DNA of 64,000 nucleotides from Bacillus benzoevorans (GTDB taxonomy: Bacteria; Bacillota; Bacilli; Bacillales; Cytobacillaceae), in assembly GCF_014207535.1 (NCBI RefSeq), contig NZ_JACHGK010000016.1, positions 17,441 through 81,440 on the forward strand, in the 5' to 3' direction. The stretch's first letter is position 1, and the number at the start of each line of letters is the position of its first letter. Positions 16,909 through 25,690 of this stretch are shown here, piece by piece. The notes beneath the pieces were generated by a model. That model made no database searches. It was not told the origin of the DNA and worked only from the letters and a program-made list of their open reading frames with translations. The translations under genes were made by a program, and so were the position numbers.

Positions 16909-19107
16909 TTATAATTCTTTAAACTTACGTGAATTCCCTATCTTCTCTCTAGTATTTTTAAGAAGTTTATATGACGACTCTGGTAACATTTGAAACTGTT
17001 CAGGACCTATAACATGTGTTATCACTTTTGTTAACTCTTTATTTTTGTTCATTCCCACCAATACGCAATACGCTGGCTCATCTTCAAAAACAACTCTCTC
17101 CATTAAAAACCGTTTACGTTGAACTACATCCTTAAATAATTTATTGGACGCGTGAAGTAGGAATATCATTATAACGGGTAATTCACTGATTCTATCTTCC
17201 TTTTTAAAGTTGAATGCCATATATGGAGTTAATATTGCTTTGCGATTTTTAAATTCTGCAAGCCTTTTACTTCTTGATAAAAGAAACTCATTAATATTAT
17301 CCCTCGAATATGAATCTAATAAAAGAAGGTATCTTGCAGCTCGTATACACAAATGATCTTTTGTACCATCTAGTAAATTAATTAGTTGTTCAAACATGAA
17401 ATCCATCTCTTGTTTAGGCTTTGGTGCAGGTCCAATTAAGAGATCAAGAAAACTTTCCCCTTCACCATCATCAAGATCGGAGTTGATTTTTCTTGCCATG
17501 TAGGCATCAATTTCATCTCTATGACTAGCAATAAATATTTCACCTATGTCTTCTTCATCAGCAATCTCTTGAATACGCGTAGAATAGTCATTATATGCAA
17601 AATACATCCCTATATGGTCCAATTCATCATTAACCTTTATATAAGGATTCTTAGCAGCATGACTCCTTTGATATAGATAATTTAAGAACAAACTTGGAGA
17701 ATCAAAAAGCTCAGGGTATACTCTCAAATCGTTAACAGAAACACACCAAACAGGCAGATCGCTATTTTGAATAAATTCCGTCTTTTCAATTTGAGATGCA
17801 ATTTCGTTAAAATCATCTAATGTGACACAACAAGCTTGTATAAATTTAATATTTTCAATAGAAGTAATTAATTTATAACGCTTTTTAGTCTCTTTTTGAT
17901 AAATTTCTAACTTCCCTACCCTTCTATATTCTTCAAAAAGTCGTAAGGATTGTTCATAAGGATTTTTTGCTAAGTCATTTAATGATTTTTTGTAGGCTTC
18001 TTCATCCGAAAAAGGTGAAACGGGTGACAATGCCCCACCCTTCACTTCTGTAATAATCATTACATCATCAAATAAAATAATACCATCACATTCACACCAT
18101 TCATTTTTTCCATTTGCACCAACTGGAGCTTTGTAAAAGATATTTTGAAACATTTGAGATGTGGGCAAGATGGTTTTAAAAAACCTAAAAGGTAATGACT
18201 CCGATAGATCCTTTTGAATGTCATTAATCCTATTTGAAATACTACTTTTCTTTCTACGCATAGCTCTTAATACCGTTCTATAAAAGTTATCAATTAAATT
18301 ATCTATGGAAAAACAGTAATATTTACCACCAATACCAATGAAGGGATTGTATTTTATCGGAGGCTCCTTTAGCATCACTTGAAGGTCACTTTTGTAAAAG
18401 TCTTTGTATTCGCCTTGTTGAAGTGATAATTCCCGAATAAATTCTATTGGCCATCCTGTAATATCTTTAACATTAAAGTATTCGGCTAGATTTAACAATT
18501 CACCTTCTGATACTTCTTCTGGCGAAATGCCACTATCTATCAAAGCTTCCATAAATCCCATAGTACGTAAATTTCTGCTGATTGCTAAAAGGCCTTCTAC
18601 CAGATCAAAGCTTGTTATGCCAAAGATATCATTTAAAAGATCTGTGTACGGAGATAACATATCTGTAAAATGTTCTTTTTCAAAAAAAGGATACAATGAT
18701 CCAGAAACGTTCATTTGCATACCTTGTGAATACTTAATTAATTCATCCTTTGGTGCGAAGTTTACATAAACAGTTGCAGCAGTAAAAAGCTTCTCTAGTT
18801 CCTCTATATAGCAAGTTATTTCATCTAAATTTAAGCACACAGTTCCTACATTTACATCACTAGTCACTAAAAGACTTTGTGTGAAATCAAGCAATTTGTT
18901 CTCATAAGGCTTAACATTACCGTGAACCGATGCCTCTATGTCCCCAAAATGGTTAAAAAACTTATGCCCATGCAATTGAATCAAAGTAATTAAAGGATTG
19001 GCTTTAGAAATTGTGCTTCTTATCTTTGTAAGACTTTCAGCTATGTTTTTCTCCAACTTTGTTATATCCATAAAAGGCAACATATCTATTGAATCATTTA
19101 CTGACAT
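16909..19107 (-). CDS. Large protein with NERD/PD-(D/E)xK-like nuclease core (candidate defence gene)
   Basis: 732 residues. The centre has CECDGIILFDDVMIITEVKGG, giving D341, E354 and K356 of a PD-(D/E)xK core of the nuclease-related (NERD-like) type. The N-terminal half is helical and contains no domain I recognise. The C-terminal 230 residues include an acidic stretch and a conserved-looking KDHLCIRAARYLLLLDSYS. GGAGACGGAGCG precedes the ATG. It is divergent from the tandem-HTH gene at 19340, which may regulate it, and lies upstream of the SEC-C protein on the same strand. Function is unknown. Confidence 0.68.
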   Translation of the reverse strand: MSVNDSIDMLPFMDITKLEKNIAESLTKIRSTISKANPLITLIQLHGHKFFNHFGDIEASVHGNVKPYENKLLDFTQSLLVTSDVNVGTVCLNLDEITCYIEELEKLFTAATVYVNFAPKDELIKYSQGMQMNVSGSLYPFFEKEHFTDMLSPYTDLLNDIFGITSFDLVEGLLAISRNLRTMGFMEALIDSGISPEEVSEGELLNLAEYFNVKDITGWPIEFIRELSLQQGEYKDFYKSDLQVMLKEPPIKYNPFIGIGGKYYCFSIDNLIDNFYRTVLRAMRRKKSSISNRINDIQKDLSESLPFRFFKTILPTSQMFQNIFYKAPVGANGKNEWCECDGIILFDDVMIITEVKGGALSPVSPFSDEEAYKKSLNDLAKNPYEQSLRLFEEYRRVGKLEIYQKETKKRYKLITSIENIKFIQACCVTLDDFNEIASQIEKTEFIQNSDLPVWCVSVNDLRVYPELFDSPSLFLNYLYQRSHAAKNPYIKVNDELDHIGMYFAYNDYSTRIQEIADEEDIGEIFIASHRDEIDAYMARKINSDLDDGEGESFLDLLIGPAPKPKQEMDFMFEQLINLLDGTKDHLCIRAARYLLLLDSYSRDNINEFLLSRSKRLAEFKNRKAILTPYMAFNFKKEDRISELPVIMIFLLHASNKLFKDVVQRKRFLMERVVFEDEPAYCVLVGMNKNKELTKVITHVIGPEQFQMLPESSYKLLKNTREKIGNSRKFKEL

Positions 19108-19339
19108 CGCTCCGTCTCCTTACCCTTTACTTTTATTATTTCGTTTGGAACATCCGATTAAGTTTATTAATGTTCCCCCTCAACAATATGCATTCCGTAC
19201 ACTTCTCCCAACTAAAACTTACCTATATACTTACTATTATACGGAATATTACCAGAAAACTACATATAAAAAGGAACAAATGTTCTGTAACTAATTTAAT
19301 ATTATTAATTTCAATGACATCTAATTACAGAGGTGAACT

Positions 19340-20089
19340 ATGGGAAATAAGGAGAATAGCTACTCTTTTGAGGACTTAATAATCAAAATTATTCATGAAG
19401 AAATGCTTATGCTTAGAAACCATTTGTCCCAAATGAAAAATCCTACTTCAAAAAGGTATATAACAATGAACGAGGCTGTAAGTTCCACAGGAATCAGTTC
19501 ATCTGTATTGCGGCAATTAACATACTCAAGGGCAATGCCACATTTAAAGGTAAAAGGGAGAATTATCTTTGATGAGAACGCAATAAAAGAAACTGTTTCT
19601 GAATACAAAGAATTTGGTTGGTCAGATCCAGAAGACCAATGGGCAGTTGCAAATGTACAATCTGAAATTCTAGCTTTTGAAAAGAACAAGGAGGATTCAA
19701 AAATGATTGAAGATATACTAAGAGAAATAATAAGAGAGGAACTTGATAAATTTTCTACAGATTTATATGCAGAAGCAAAAAAAGAAAAAACGCGTTACTA
19801 TGGAAGAACAGTATTAACGGTAAAAGAAGCAGCCGAGTATTTCAGATCAAGTCCTGCTACGATATACAATTTAATAAAAGAAGAAGGAATGCCCCACTTC
19901 AAAATTCAAAGCAGATCATTTATCGTTTTGGAAGAGGCGGAAGCTTTTTTATGGCGAGAGACAGCAAAGTCTTACGCTGAAAAAGGGAATATTTATTGGC
20001 AACGTATACTTCAAAATCTTGATTGGGAAGAAAAGGAGCGAAATGCAGCCTATGCTAGAGCTTTAAAAAGACTTGAAGAGGATTTCTAA
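19340..20089 (+). CDS. Tandem excisionase-type HTH DNA-binding protein
   Basis: 249 residues with two copies of a MerR/excisionase-like winged HTH. The first is RYITMNEAVSSTGISSSVL...MPHLKVKGRIIFDENAI (about residues 33-75). The second is TVLTVKEAAEYFRSSPATI...MPHFKIQSRSFIVLEEAEAF (about 155-200). Each is preceded by a similar acidic helix (IIKIIHEEMLMLRNHL; ILREIIREELDKFS), so the protein arose by internal duplication. AGAGGTGAACT precedes the ATG. It is divergent from the nuclease gene at 19107 with a 232-nt shared control region. It could be a regulator or an excision factor of the element. Confidence 0.75.
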   Translation: MGNKENSYSFEDLIIKIIHEEMLMLRNHLSQMKNPTSKRYITMNEAVSSTGISSSVLRQLTYSRAMPHLKVKGRIIFDENAIKETVSEYKEFGWSDPEDQWAVANVQSEILAFEKNKEDSKMIEDILREIIREELDKFSTDLYAEAKKEKTRYYGRTVLTVKEAAEYFRSSPATIYNLIKEEGMPHFKIQSRSFIVLEEAEAFLWRETAKSYAEKGNIYWQRILQNLDWEEKERNAAYARALKRLEEDF

Positions 20090-20152
20090 AACATTAGGTC
20101 CCTTCCTTATATATTTTAAAAAAGGAATGATTGGAGACGATATATATCCATT

Positions 20153-20184
20153 TAAAAGAAGCCCGCATTTGAGCTTCTTTTTCC
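20153..20184 (+). terminator. Rho-independent terminator
   Basis: AAAAGAAGC, a 10-nt loop, GCTTCTTTTT follows the tandem-HTH gene on the plus strand. Confidence 0.75.
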
Positions 20185-20268
20185 TTGCTAAATAGCTTTT
20201 TAAGGGGGGCTTAATCCGATAACAGTATTTACCACTAGATAACTCAAGAGGGTTTAATTTGGCTTAAT

Positions 20269-22026
20269 TCAGGCATAGTAAAACTTGATCTTTTTATAAT
20301 GTGGTATCTCATTCCTAAGAGCTGTACAAATATTACGATAGCTTGATATATTAAGTTCCCTAGCTGCCTCAACAGATGAAGAAAAAGTACCCAATATATT
20401 CCCATCGAGATCAGTCGCAATAATTTTACCCTTATTCTTACCTTTCTTTACCTTACTTTTTCGTATTATTTGTTCAATTCTAGCTGTTGAAAGAGACCCA
20501 TATAATTCTGATATATGTTTTTGTATTTTAATTACTTTTAAGCCCCTTTTACTTAGTTCGATAATTAATTTATCTCGCTCATCCTTTATTTCTTTTCTCA
20601 AAATTTTTGTATCTTCATACTCATGACTTAAATCAATGTCTATATATGGTTTTAGAGTTTGATTATTTAGGATTCTTCCTATTTGCCTTCTACTCAGATC
20701 GACTTTTTTGGAAATTGCCTCATGTGATTCACCGCTTTTACGCAAATTAAAGACCTTTATGCAAAGGTTCGTATAATAATTTTGAGATTCCTTTAATAAA
20801 ATCACGGGATCCTGAAGAATAGATTTAAATTCCCGTACCTTTCTAAGTAATAGTTCCTTATTAATCAGGAATTTTTCATTTTGATCAACCCATTGAAAAA
20901 TGCTCAGTTTCTTAAAACCTTCTGAAGTGATTTTATTATATCCTTCTTCTCCCAATAAGAATACAACTTCTAAATCATAGTCTTGATATTTCTTTATCTC
21001 CTTGTACAATCTAGTATGGATACTTAGTTTAATTTCAATTACTTTTTTATCTATTTTACATACTATATCTAGTCGATTATTCTGATCTTTTTGCTGAAAA
21101 TCAAAATAGTCGCTATGCTCTTTTATCATCCTTATTATACAATGCTCAACATAAATACCTAATATTCTTCTATCCTCAAGGTTATAATAGTCTTTTAGAT
21201 CCTCACCACAGAAGGTTAAGAACTTATTAAAGGGCATTATATTTGTTATTGCAGCATAAAGATCTTGATATTTTTTTCTAATTACAGATGTAGTTAATGT
21301 TTCTTTTTCTTTGATTAGGCTAAAACATGCAATACATTGACTTTTAGTCCAGAAACCGTCCATTTTCACATTTGGTAACTTTTGTTGGAACCAGTATGAT
21401 GCCAAAGTCTTTTCATTCACTTTATTTTCTAACCTAGAGACGAATAATAAAATCTCTTTTGAAATTCTGCTTTTGTGGTGAAGTGGTAAATATATTTGAT
21501 TTTTCTTATTAGGTGGCTTCAAGACGTACCCAGTTTTATCCTTCGCTTTTATGGAATCAGCTTCAATTTTAAACATTCCTTCATCATAAGCCTTCTTTAG
21601 ATTATTAAGGAAATCAATAAAATTTACTTCTTTAGTTGGCCTGCACTTGTCACAAACTTCGGGCTTCCCTTTAATCCTTTTATCATAATGCAGATAGTAC
21701 TTGCATCTGAATATTTTATTACATGCATCACAAATACATAATATTTCAACTTTAGAGTTCGGAAGCAAGTCACTCGGACTTACTAAAAACTCATCATTAG
21801 CTTTGGTAAACGTGTACCCTTTTTCTATATAATAGCTATTATATTCTTTTCTTCCAATCCACTTTGTTGGATACAGTTTTGGAAAAGTGGATTGATTACT
21901 CGTAAGGTGTTGTTTTGCCACTTCAAAATAATCACCTAAATCTGTAAACCTATATCCAATAGATTCAAAGTGTTCTTTATTAGATTCAGTCCAATTCATT
22001 AATCCATGATCCGTAACTAATGCCAT
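20269..22026 (-). CDS. Multidomain nuclease-like protein: zinc finger, PD-(D/E)xK-like core, HTH, NUMOD1-like tail
   Basis: 585 residues. Cysteines 99, 102, 125 and 128 form a zinc finger. Around residues 330-370, NRLDIVCKIDKKVIEIKLS fits a D...ExK nuclease core. An HTH reading SHEAISKKVDLSRRQIGRIL is near 440, and a second helical pair near 500. The last 45 residues (KIIATDLDGNILGTFSSSVEAARELNIS) resemble NUMOD1, the DNA-binding module of HNH/GIY-YIG homing endonucleases. The combination suggests a sequence-specific nuclease: selfish homing-type, or defensive. GGTGG precedes the ATG. It is monocistronic. Confidence 0.6.
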   Translation of the reverse strand: MALVTDHGLMNWTESNKEHFESIGYRFTDLGDYFEVAKQHLTSNQSTFPKLYPTKWIGRKEYNSYYIEKGYTFTKANDEFLVSPSDLLPNSKVEILCICDACNKIFRCKYYLHYDKRIKGKPEVCDKCRPTKEVNFIDFLNNLKKAYDEGMFKIEADSIKAKDKTGYVLKPPNKKNQIYLPLHHKSRISKEILLFVSRLENKVNEKTLASYWFQQKLPNVKMDGFWTKSQCIACFSLIKEKETLTTSVIRKKYQDLYAAITNIMPFNKFLTFCGEDLKDYYNLEDRRILGIYVEHCIIRMIKEHSDYFDFQQKDQNNRLDIVCKIDKKVIEIKLSIHTRLYKEIKKYQDYDLEVVFLLGEEGYNKITSEGFKKLSIFQWVDQNEKFLINKELLLRKVREFKSILQDPVILLKESQNYYTNLCIKVFNLRKSGESHEAISKKVDLSRRQIGRILNNQTLKPYIDIDLSHEYEDTKILRKEIKDERDKLIIELSKRGLKVIKIQKHISELYGSLSTARIEQIIRKSKVKKGKNKGKIIATDLDGNILGTFSSSVEAARELNISSYRNICTALRNEIPHYKKIKFYYA

Positions 22027-22203
22027 AGTATACCACCGTCAAAATTGATTTTTCTATATTATTGGCGTGAATGGTCATTTTAATACATTGAACTAGAGGA
22101 TGAGTATGTTTTTAATTTTATTAATAAGAAAAGCCCCATAGATCCTTCTCCATGAGACTTTCCTCTAATTTAATTTATGGTGGTTCTCAATGTTTTATCA
22201 TTG

Positions 22204-22323
22204 TTAAAACATTACCCCCAAAACTTCAATCTGTTCCTCTTCTGTTTTTGGACCTATCTCATGATAAATCATATATTTTTCAAATACCTTTTGACCTTCT
22301 GTAAATAACATAATAATCCCCAT
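22204..22323 (-). CDS. 39-residue small protein
   Basis: ATG 22323 lies one base after the stop codon of the 106-aa gene upstream, with AAAGGAATGTAGG serving as ribosome binding site, so the two are coupled. The product is acidic and ends with EEEQIEVLGVMF. The family is unknown. Tight coupling supports translation. Confidence 0.45.
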   Translation of the reverse strand: MGIIMLFTEGQKVFEKYMIYHEIGPKTEEEQIEVLGVMF

Positions 22324-22324
22324 C

Positions 22325-22645
22325 CTACATTCCTTTAAATCTAATTTTTAATGCTTCCATGACCAATTGTTTATTGGTTAAATCGAGATAATCGATATCA
22401 TTTAAATCCACCTTCACCTCGCCGTTGAACAAATGAATGGCAAGCCGCAACATAAACTGTTCACTTTTTGACCACGGTTTCGATACCTTTAATAACTGCT
22501 TCACATGAATAAAACCATGATTCAAATCGAAATATTTAGCTGTTAAATAGTTTTGTAGTTTGCTATGGTTTTGAAATAAATTCAATACGGATGCCCATTC
22601 TGCATTAACATTGGCCATATGAGCCACATCTTCTTTGGATATCAT
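22325..22645 (-). CDS. Hypothetical protein of the replication region (106 aa)
   Basis: A small, mostly helical protein beginning MISKEDVAHMANVNAEWASVL. No family is recognised. It is followed at once by the 39-residue gene and preceded by the XRE gene 22 nt upstream; all three appear to form an operon with the two repressor-like genes. Confidence 0.6.
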   Translation of the reverse strand: MISKEDVAHMANVNAEWASVLNLFQNHSKLQNYLTAKYFDLNHGFIHVKQLLKVSKPWSKSEQFMLRLAIHLFNGEVKVDLNDIDYLDLTNKQLVMEALKIRFKGM

Positions 22646-22667
22646 TTTCTTCTTTTCACTCCTTCAT

Positions 22668-22877
22668 CTATTCAATAATAAATAAACCGTTGAATTCCAT
22701 TTGGAGTTTTTCGGTTATCTTCTTTGCAACATCCGGAGATGGATGTTTCTTCAGATTAATAATTTGATTAAGATATGCTTCACTCGTGCTGATTTCCTTT
22801 GAAAACTGACGCTGTGAGTAACCCTTCTCCATCAAAATGATTCTAAATTGAACTGGATCCTTTAACGATATTTTCAT
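22668..22877 (-). CDS. XRE-family HTH regulator (copy 2)
   Basis: 69 residues that are almost only the lambda-repressor-type HTH: KGYSQRQFSKEISTSEAYLNQIINLKKHPSPDVAKKI. It is a close paralogue of the gene at 23014-23226; the two share the MKI-L starts, KGYSQR and PSP-VAKKI segments. It probably controls replication or maintenance functions of the element. Confidence 0.8.
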   Translation of the reverse strand: MKISLKDPVQFRIILMEKGYSQRQFSKEISTSEAYLNQIINLKKHPSPDVAKKITEKLQMEFNGLFIIE

Positions 22878-23013
22878 TTATGTCGCCTTTCTTTTAAAAA
22901 GTAGATGCTTTGTTTTAACTCTTGATTACATATTATTACCGGATACCTCTCTCAACAAATGGGAGTTTGAGAGGCTTAACTTAAACTCTCATTTGACAAA
23001 TTTCTTGAATGTG

Positions 23014-23226
23014 CTATTTAGTAATTTTAAATACATCATGAAAATTAAGCTTTAATACAGAGACAATTTTCTTCGCAACCGAGGGACTAGGATTCTTCTT
23101 GTCATTCATTATTTGATTTAGATAATTCTCACTCATCCCTAAGCTTTTTGAAAAAGCCCGCTGAGAATAACCTTTTTCAATTAAGGCCATCCGCAGCTTC
23201 TCCTTATTCTTTAGTACAATCTTCAT
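23014..23226 (-). CDS. XRE-family HTH regulator (copy 1)
   Basis: 70 residues: an HTH with KGYSQRAFSKSLGMSENYLNQIMNDKKNPSPSVAKKI. It is paralogous to the next gene downstream. GGAGG lies close before the ATG. It is divergent from the DUF3987 replication gene, so it may repress both directions from the 600-nt control region. Confidence 0.8.
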   Translation of the reverse strand: MKIVLKNKEKLRMALIEKGYSQRAFSKSLGMSENYLNQIMNDKKNPSPSVAKKIVSVLKLNFHDVFKITK

Positions 23227-23255
23227 TTAGAATGGACACCTCCTACAAATAGAAA

Positions 23256-23322
23256 AGGGATAACCGCCAATAGATTCGTAGCTTTAAACTACTCGTCTTT
23301 GAATTGGGGTTATCCCTTTTTA
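23256..23322. promoter_or_regulatory. Large hairpin in the repressor/replication control region
   Basis: AAAGGGATAACC ... CCAAT and ATTGG ... GGTTATCCCTTT form a stem with a loop of about 30 nt, followed by TTT on the plus strand. It may be a terminator or leader structure upstream of the repressor gene. Confidence 0.5.
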
Positions 23323-23589
23323 AGAACTATATTTTGTTTTGTATGATCTTTTGTATGAATACTATAACAGGGGTTGTTTCAGATTTTAATAGTTTCAAAC
23401 ATATTTTTTAAAAAGACTTTTATTTATTTTAACTGTTGCTATAAGAATGTATTCTTTTTTCTTTTCTTATTATATCCACTGCATTCTTATATTTTAAGAG
23501 ATAAAAGCAAACGATTATTTTTTGAAAGTTATCTATTGCCAAATGTATAATTTTATATTACTATAACGATAACTTAATAAACGAGATAA

Positions 23590-23656
23590 GGGAAAAACCC
23601 AATCGATAGACGCCTATACAATAATATAGGTCCTATTCGGTTGGGTTTTTTTGTCG
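23590..23656 (+). terminator. Compound hairpin / terminator-like structure upstream of the DUF3987 gene
   Basis: AAAAACCCAATCGATAG pairs imperfectly with CTATTCGGTTGGGTTTTT, with an inner GCCTATA/TATAGG stem, followed by TTTTTTGTC. It lies 180 nt before the replication gene. It could be an attenuator, a terminator of a small antisense RNA, or part of an origin. Confidence 0.5.
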
Positions 23657-23712
23657 TCTATTAAGGAAAAATGCGAAAGTAGTGATGTGGTATGTAGCAT
23701 ACAAAAAAAGAT

Positions 23713-23806
23713 TTAGGGGCATTAGGGTACTCGCTTAGATTTATCTACCCCTGACCCAAAGCCTTGCTAATAAAGGGATGCTGATCCATTAGGGGAATTA
23801 AGGTAC
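23713..23806. repeat. Pair of 18-bp direct repeats before the DUF3987 gene
   Basis: TTAGGGGCATTAGGGTAC at 23713-23730 and TTAGGGGAATTAAGGTAC at 23789-23806 differ at two positions and are spaced 76 bp. Inverted counterparts lie near the 3' end of the same gene (25447-25540). They look like binding sites for a replication protein. Confidence 0.6.
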
Positions 23807-23833
23807 AAAATAACATTAGAAGGAGCAATCACG

Positions 23834-25690
23834 ATGCAAGATAATCAAAATCAATTATTGCATACAACTAAAGCACCCGGACTAGATGGAAAACGGAGAA
23901 AAACAAGTGGTGGTGCTGGTGAACACCTAGCCAACGAACTTATTGAAACATTAAACAAAGATCCTGATATTTTAGCTTATGAACAGGCTAAATGGGAAGA
24001 ACCAGTCACATTTGATAAATATCCTGTTCCTCCCTTTCCAGTAAACATTTTTAATGAACCGATGAGAAGTATGGTAAAACATGTTGCTGAATCTATCCAG
24101 ACACCGATTGACTTACCAGCAGTAGTTGGACTAGGCGTTTTATCAACTGCACTTCAAAAAAAATTTAACACCTCCCCAAATTCAAGTTGGTGTGAGAAAT
24201 CAAACCTTTATTCCGTCTCTTTATCGGATCCATCAACTCGAAAATCGGCTGCTTTTTCGAAAATGACAAAACCAGTTCGTCAACATGAAAAAGAACAACA
24301 AGAAAAAATGGAACTTTCCGTTATAAATCGAAAAGCAGAACGTTCAGCGTTAGAAAAACGAAAGGATGCATTGGAACGTGAGTATGCTAAGGATCAAAAT
24401 CCTGAGTTTCTGGAGGATATTAAAAAAATTAACAAACACTTACAGGAAATTCCTGAGTTATATCTACCGACCTTATCAACAGACGATGCTACGCCAGAAG
24501 CTTTAGTTTCTTTAATGCATCAGAATGGTGGAGAAATTTCAATTTTATCAGCTGAAGGCGGATTATTTGAGCGGTTCAGAAATAGAAATATTGATCAAAT
24601 AAAATATGACGTGTATTTAAAGCCATATAGTGGAGATTCAATACAAATAAATCGTCAAACAAGAGACACACAGATTATAGAAAACCCAACTATGACGATT
24701 TGTATAACAGCCCAACCAAGTGTTATTAAAGAACTTCCAAGCCCCGTACATGAGCGAGGATTAATGGCAAGATTTTTTATTTCCATTCCAAATGACAATC
24801 TAGGCCATCGAAAATCCAGAGTGCCAGAAATCCCTAAAGATCTTATTCATAAATATGAATCTTTTATTCGAAAACTACTAAATTGGAAAACAGATGAAAC
24901 GATTACCTTAAAACTATCTGATGATGCTCTCAATCTTTTATATGACACAATGGATGAAGTAGAGGCTGAATTTCGAGAAAACGGAGCATTTCATGACGAT
25001 TTAAAAGCATGGGCCGGAAAGTTAATTGGTCAATTACTCCGGGTTGCAGGATTACTTCACGTATCTTATCAAGCAACGAAAGCTAAAAACATTACAGAGG
25101 TTGATACAACTATTAGCAAGGACACATTAGCTTCAGCCTTCCAGTTAAAAGAGTATATGATTTCACATGCTGAAAAAGCCTTTGGTGTTATGAAGCAAAA
25201 CCAAGACTATGATGACGCAGAGTATCTATTAAAACATATTCTTAATCAGAATAGCCCTATTGTCGCAAAACAAACGATTCATCAAATTGTGAAGAAAAAA
25301 ATAAGGGGAATAGAACGAATGCAACGATCATACGACATTCTTGAATATCATTCTTATATCCAGCAAGCGTTAGGTGGTAAGTCAGGCATTAAAGGTTTAA
25401 TTTGGGTAAACCCAAGCGTACTTAAAGGTGCAAAAGGTGCAAAAAAGTCCCATAATTCCCCTAATCAAGATGAAATCGTTGAGAACACTGTAATAGAAGA
25501 AGGGGAAAAAGAAACCCTAGTGTCCCCTAACGCCCCTAATAAAACTATAGATGTGGAAATAAGCGAACAAAAAGAAGAGAAACAGGAGTCTCCTACAACC
25601 CCCGTTTCTCCGAAAAAACCTGAAAAAAATAAATTAATTGAAGCTAATTATACAACATCCCAGAGCGATTATAAAGTGGTGAAAGTATAA
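23834..25690 (+). CDS. DUF3987 protein, replication/primase-helicase type
   Basis: 618 residues of the DUF3987 (YfjI-like) family found in phages, plasmids and integrative elements. It opens with PPFPVNIFNEPMRSMVKHVAE and contains LPTLSTDDATPEALVSLMHQNGGEISILSAEGG and WAGKLIGQLLRVAGLLHV. The last 120 residues are hydrophilic and hold GAKGAKKSHNSPNQ and SPNAPNK. The DNA coding for these repeats the motifs seen upstream. AGAAGGAGCAATCACG precedes the ATG. It is probably the element's replication protein; activity is unproven. A shorter paralogue lies at 26206. Confidence 0.72.
   Translation: MQDNQNQLLHTTKAPGLDGKRRKTSGGAGEHLANELIETLNKDPDILAYEQAKWEEPVTFDKYPVPPFPVNIFNEPMRSMVKHVAESIQTPIDLPAVVGLGVLSTALQKKFNTSPNSSWCEKSNLYSVSLSDPSTRKSAAFSKMTKPVRQHEKEQQEKMELSVINRKAERSALEKRKDALEREYAKDQNPEFLEDIKKINKHLQEIPELYLPTLSTDDATPEALVSLMHQNGGEISILSAEGGLFERFRNRNIDQIKYDVYLKPYSGDSIQINRQTRDTQIIENPTMTICITAQPSVIKELPSPVHERGLMARFFISIPNDNLGHRKSRVPEIPKDLIHKYESFIRKLLNWKTDETITLKLSDDALNLLYDTMDEVEAEFRENGAFHDDLKAWAGKLIGQLLRVAGLLHVSYQATKAKNITEVDTTISKDTLASAFQLKEYMISHAEKAFGVMKQNQDYDDAEYLLKHILNQNSPIVAKQTIHQIVKKKIRGIERMQRSYDILEYHSYIQQALGGKSGIKGLIWVNPSVLKGAKGAKKSHNSPNQDEIVENTVIEEGEKETLVSPNAPNKTIDVEISEQKEEKQESPTTPVSPKKPEKNKLIEANYTTSQSDYKVVKV
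25447..25540. repeat. Repeats inside the DUF3987 gene matching its upstream repeats
   Basis: AATTCCCCTAAT at 25454-25465 is the exact reverse complement of bases in 23788-23799. CCCCTAACGCCCCTAA at 25524-25539 matches the reverse complement of 23713-23727 at 14 of 15 positions. Both encode the Ser-Pro-Asn/Ala-Pro-Asn segments. Confidence 0.55.
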
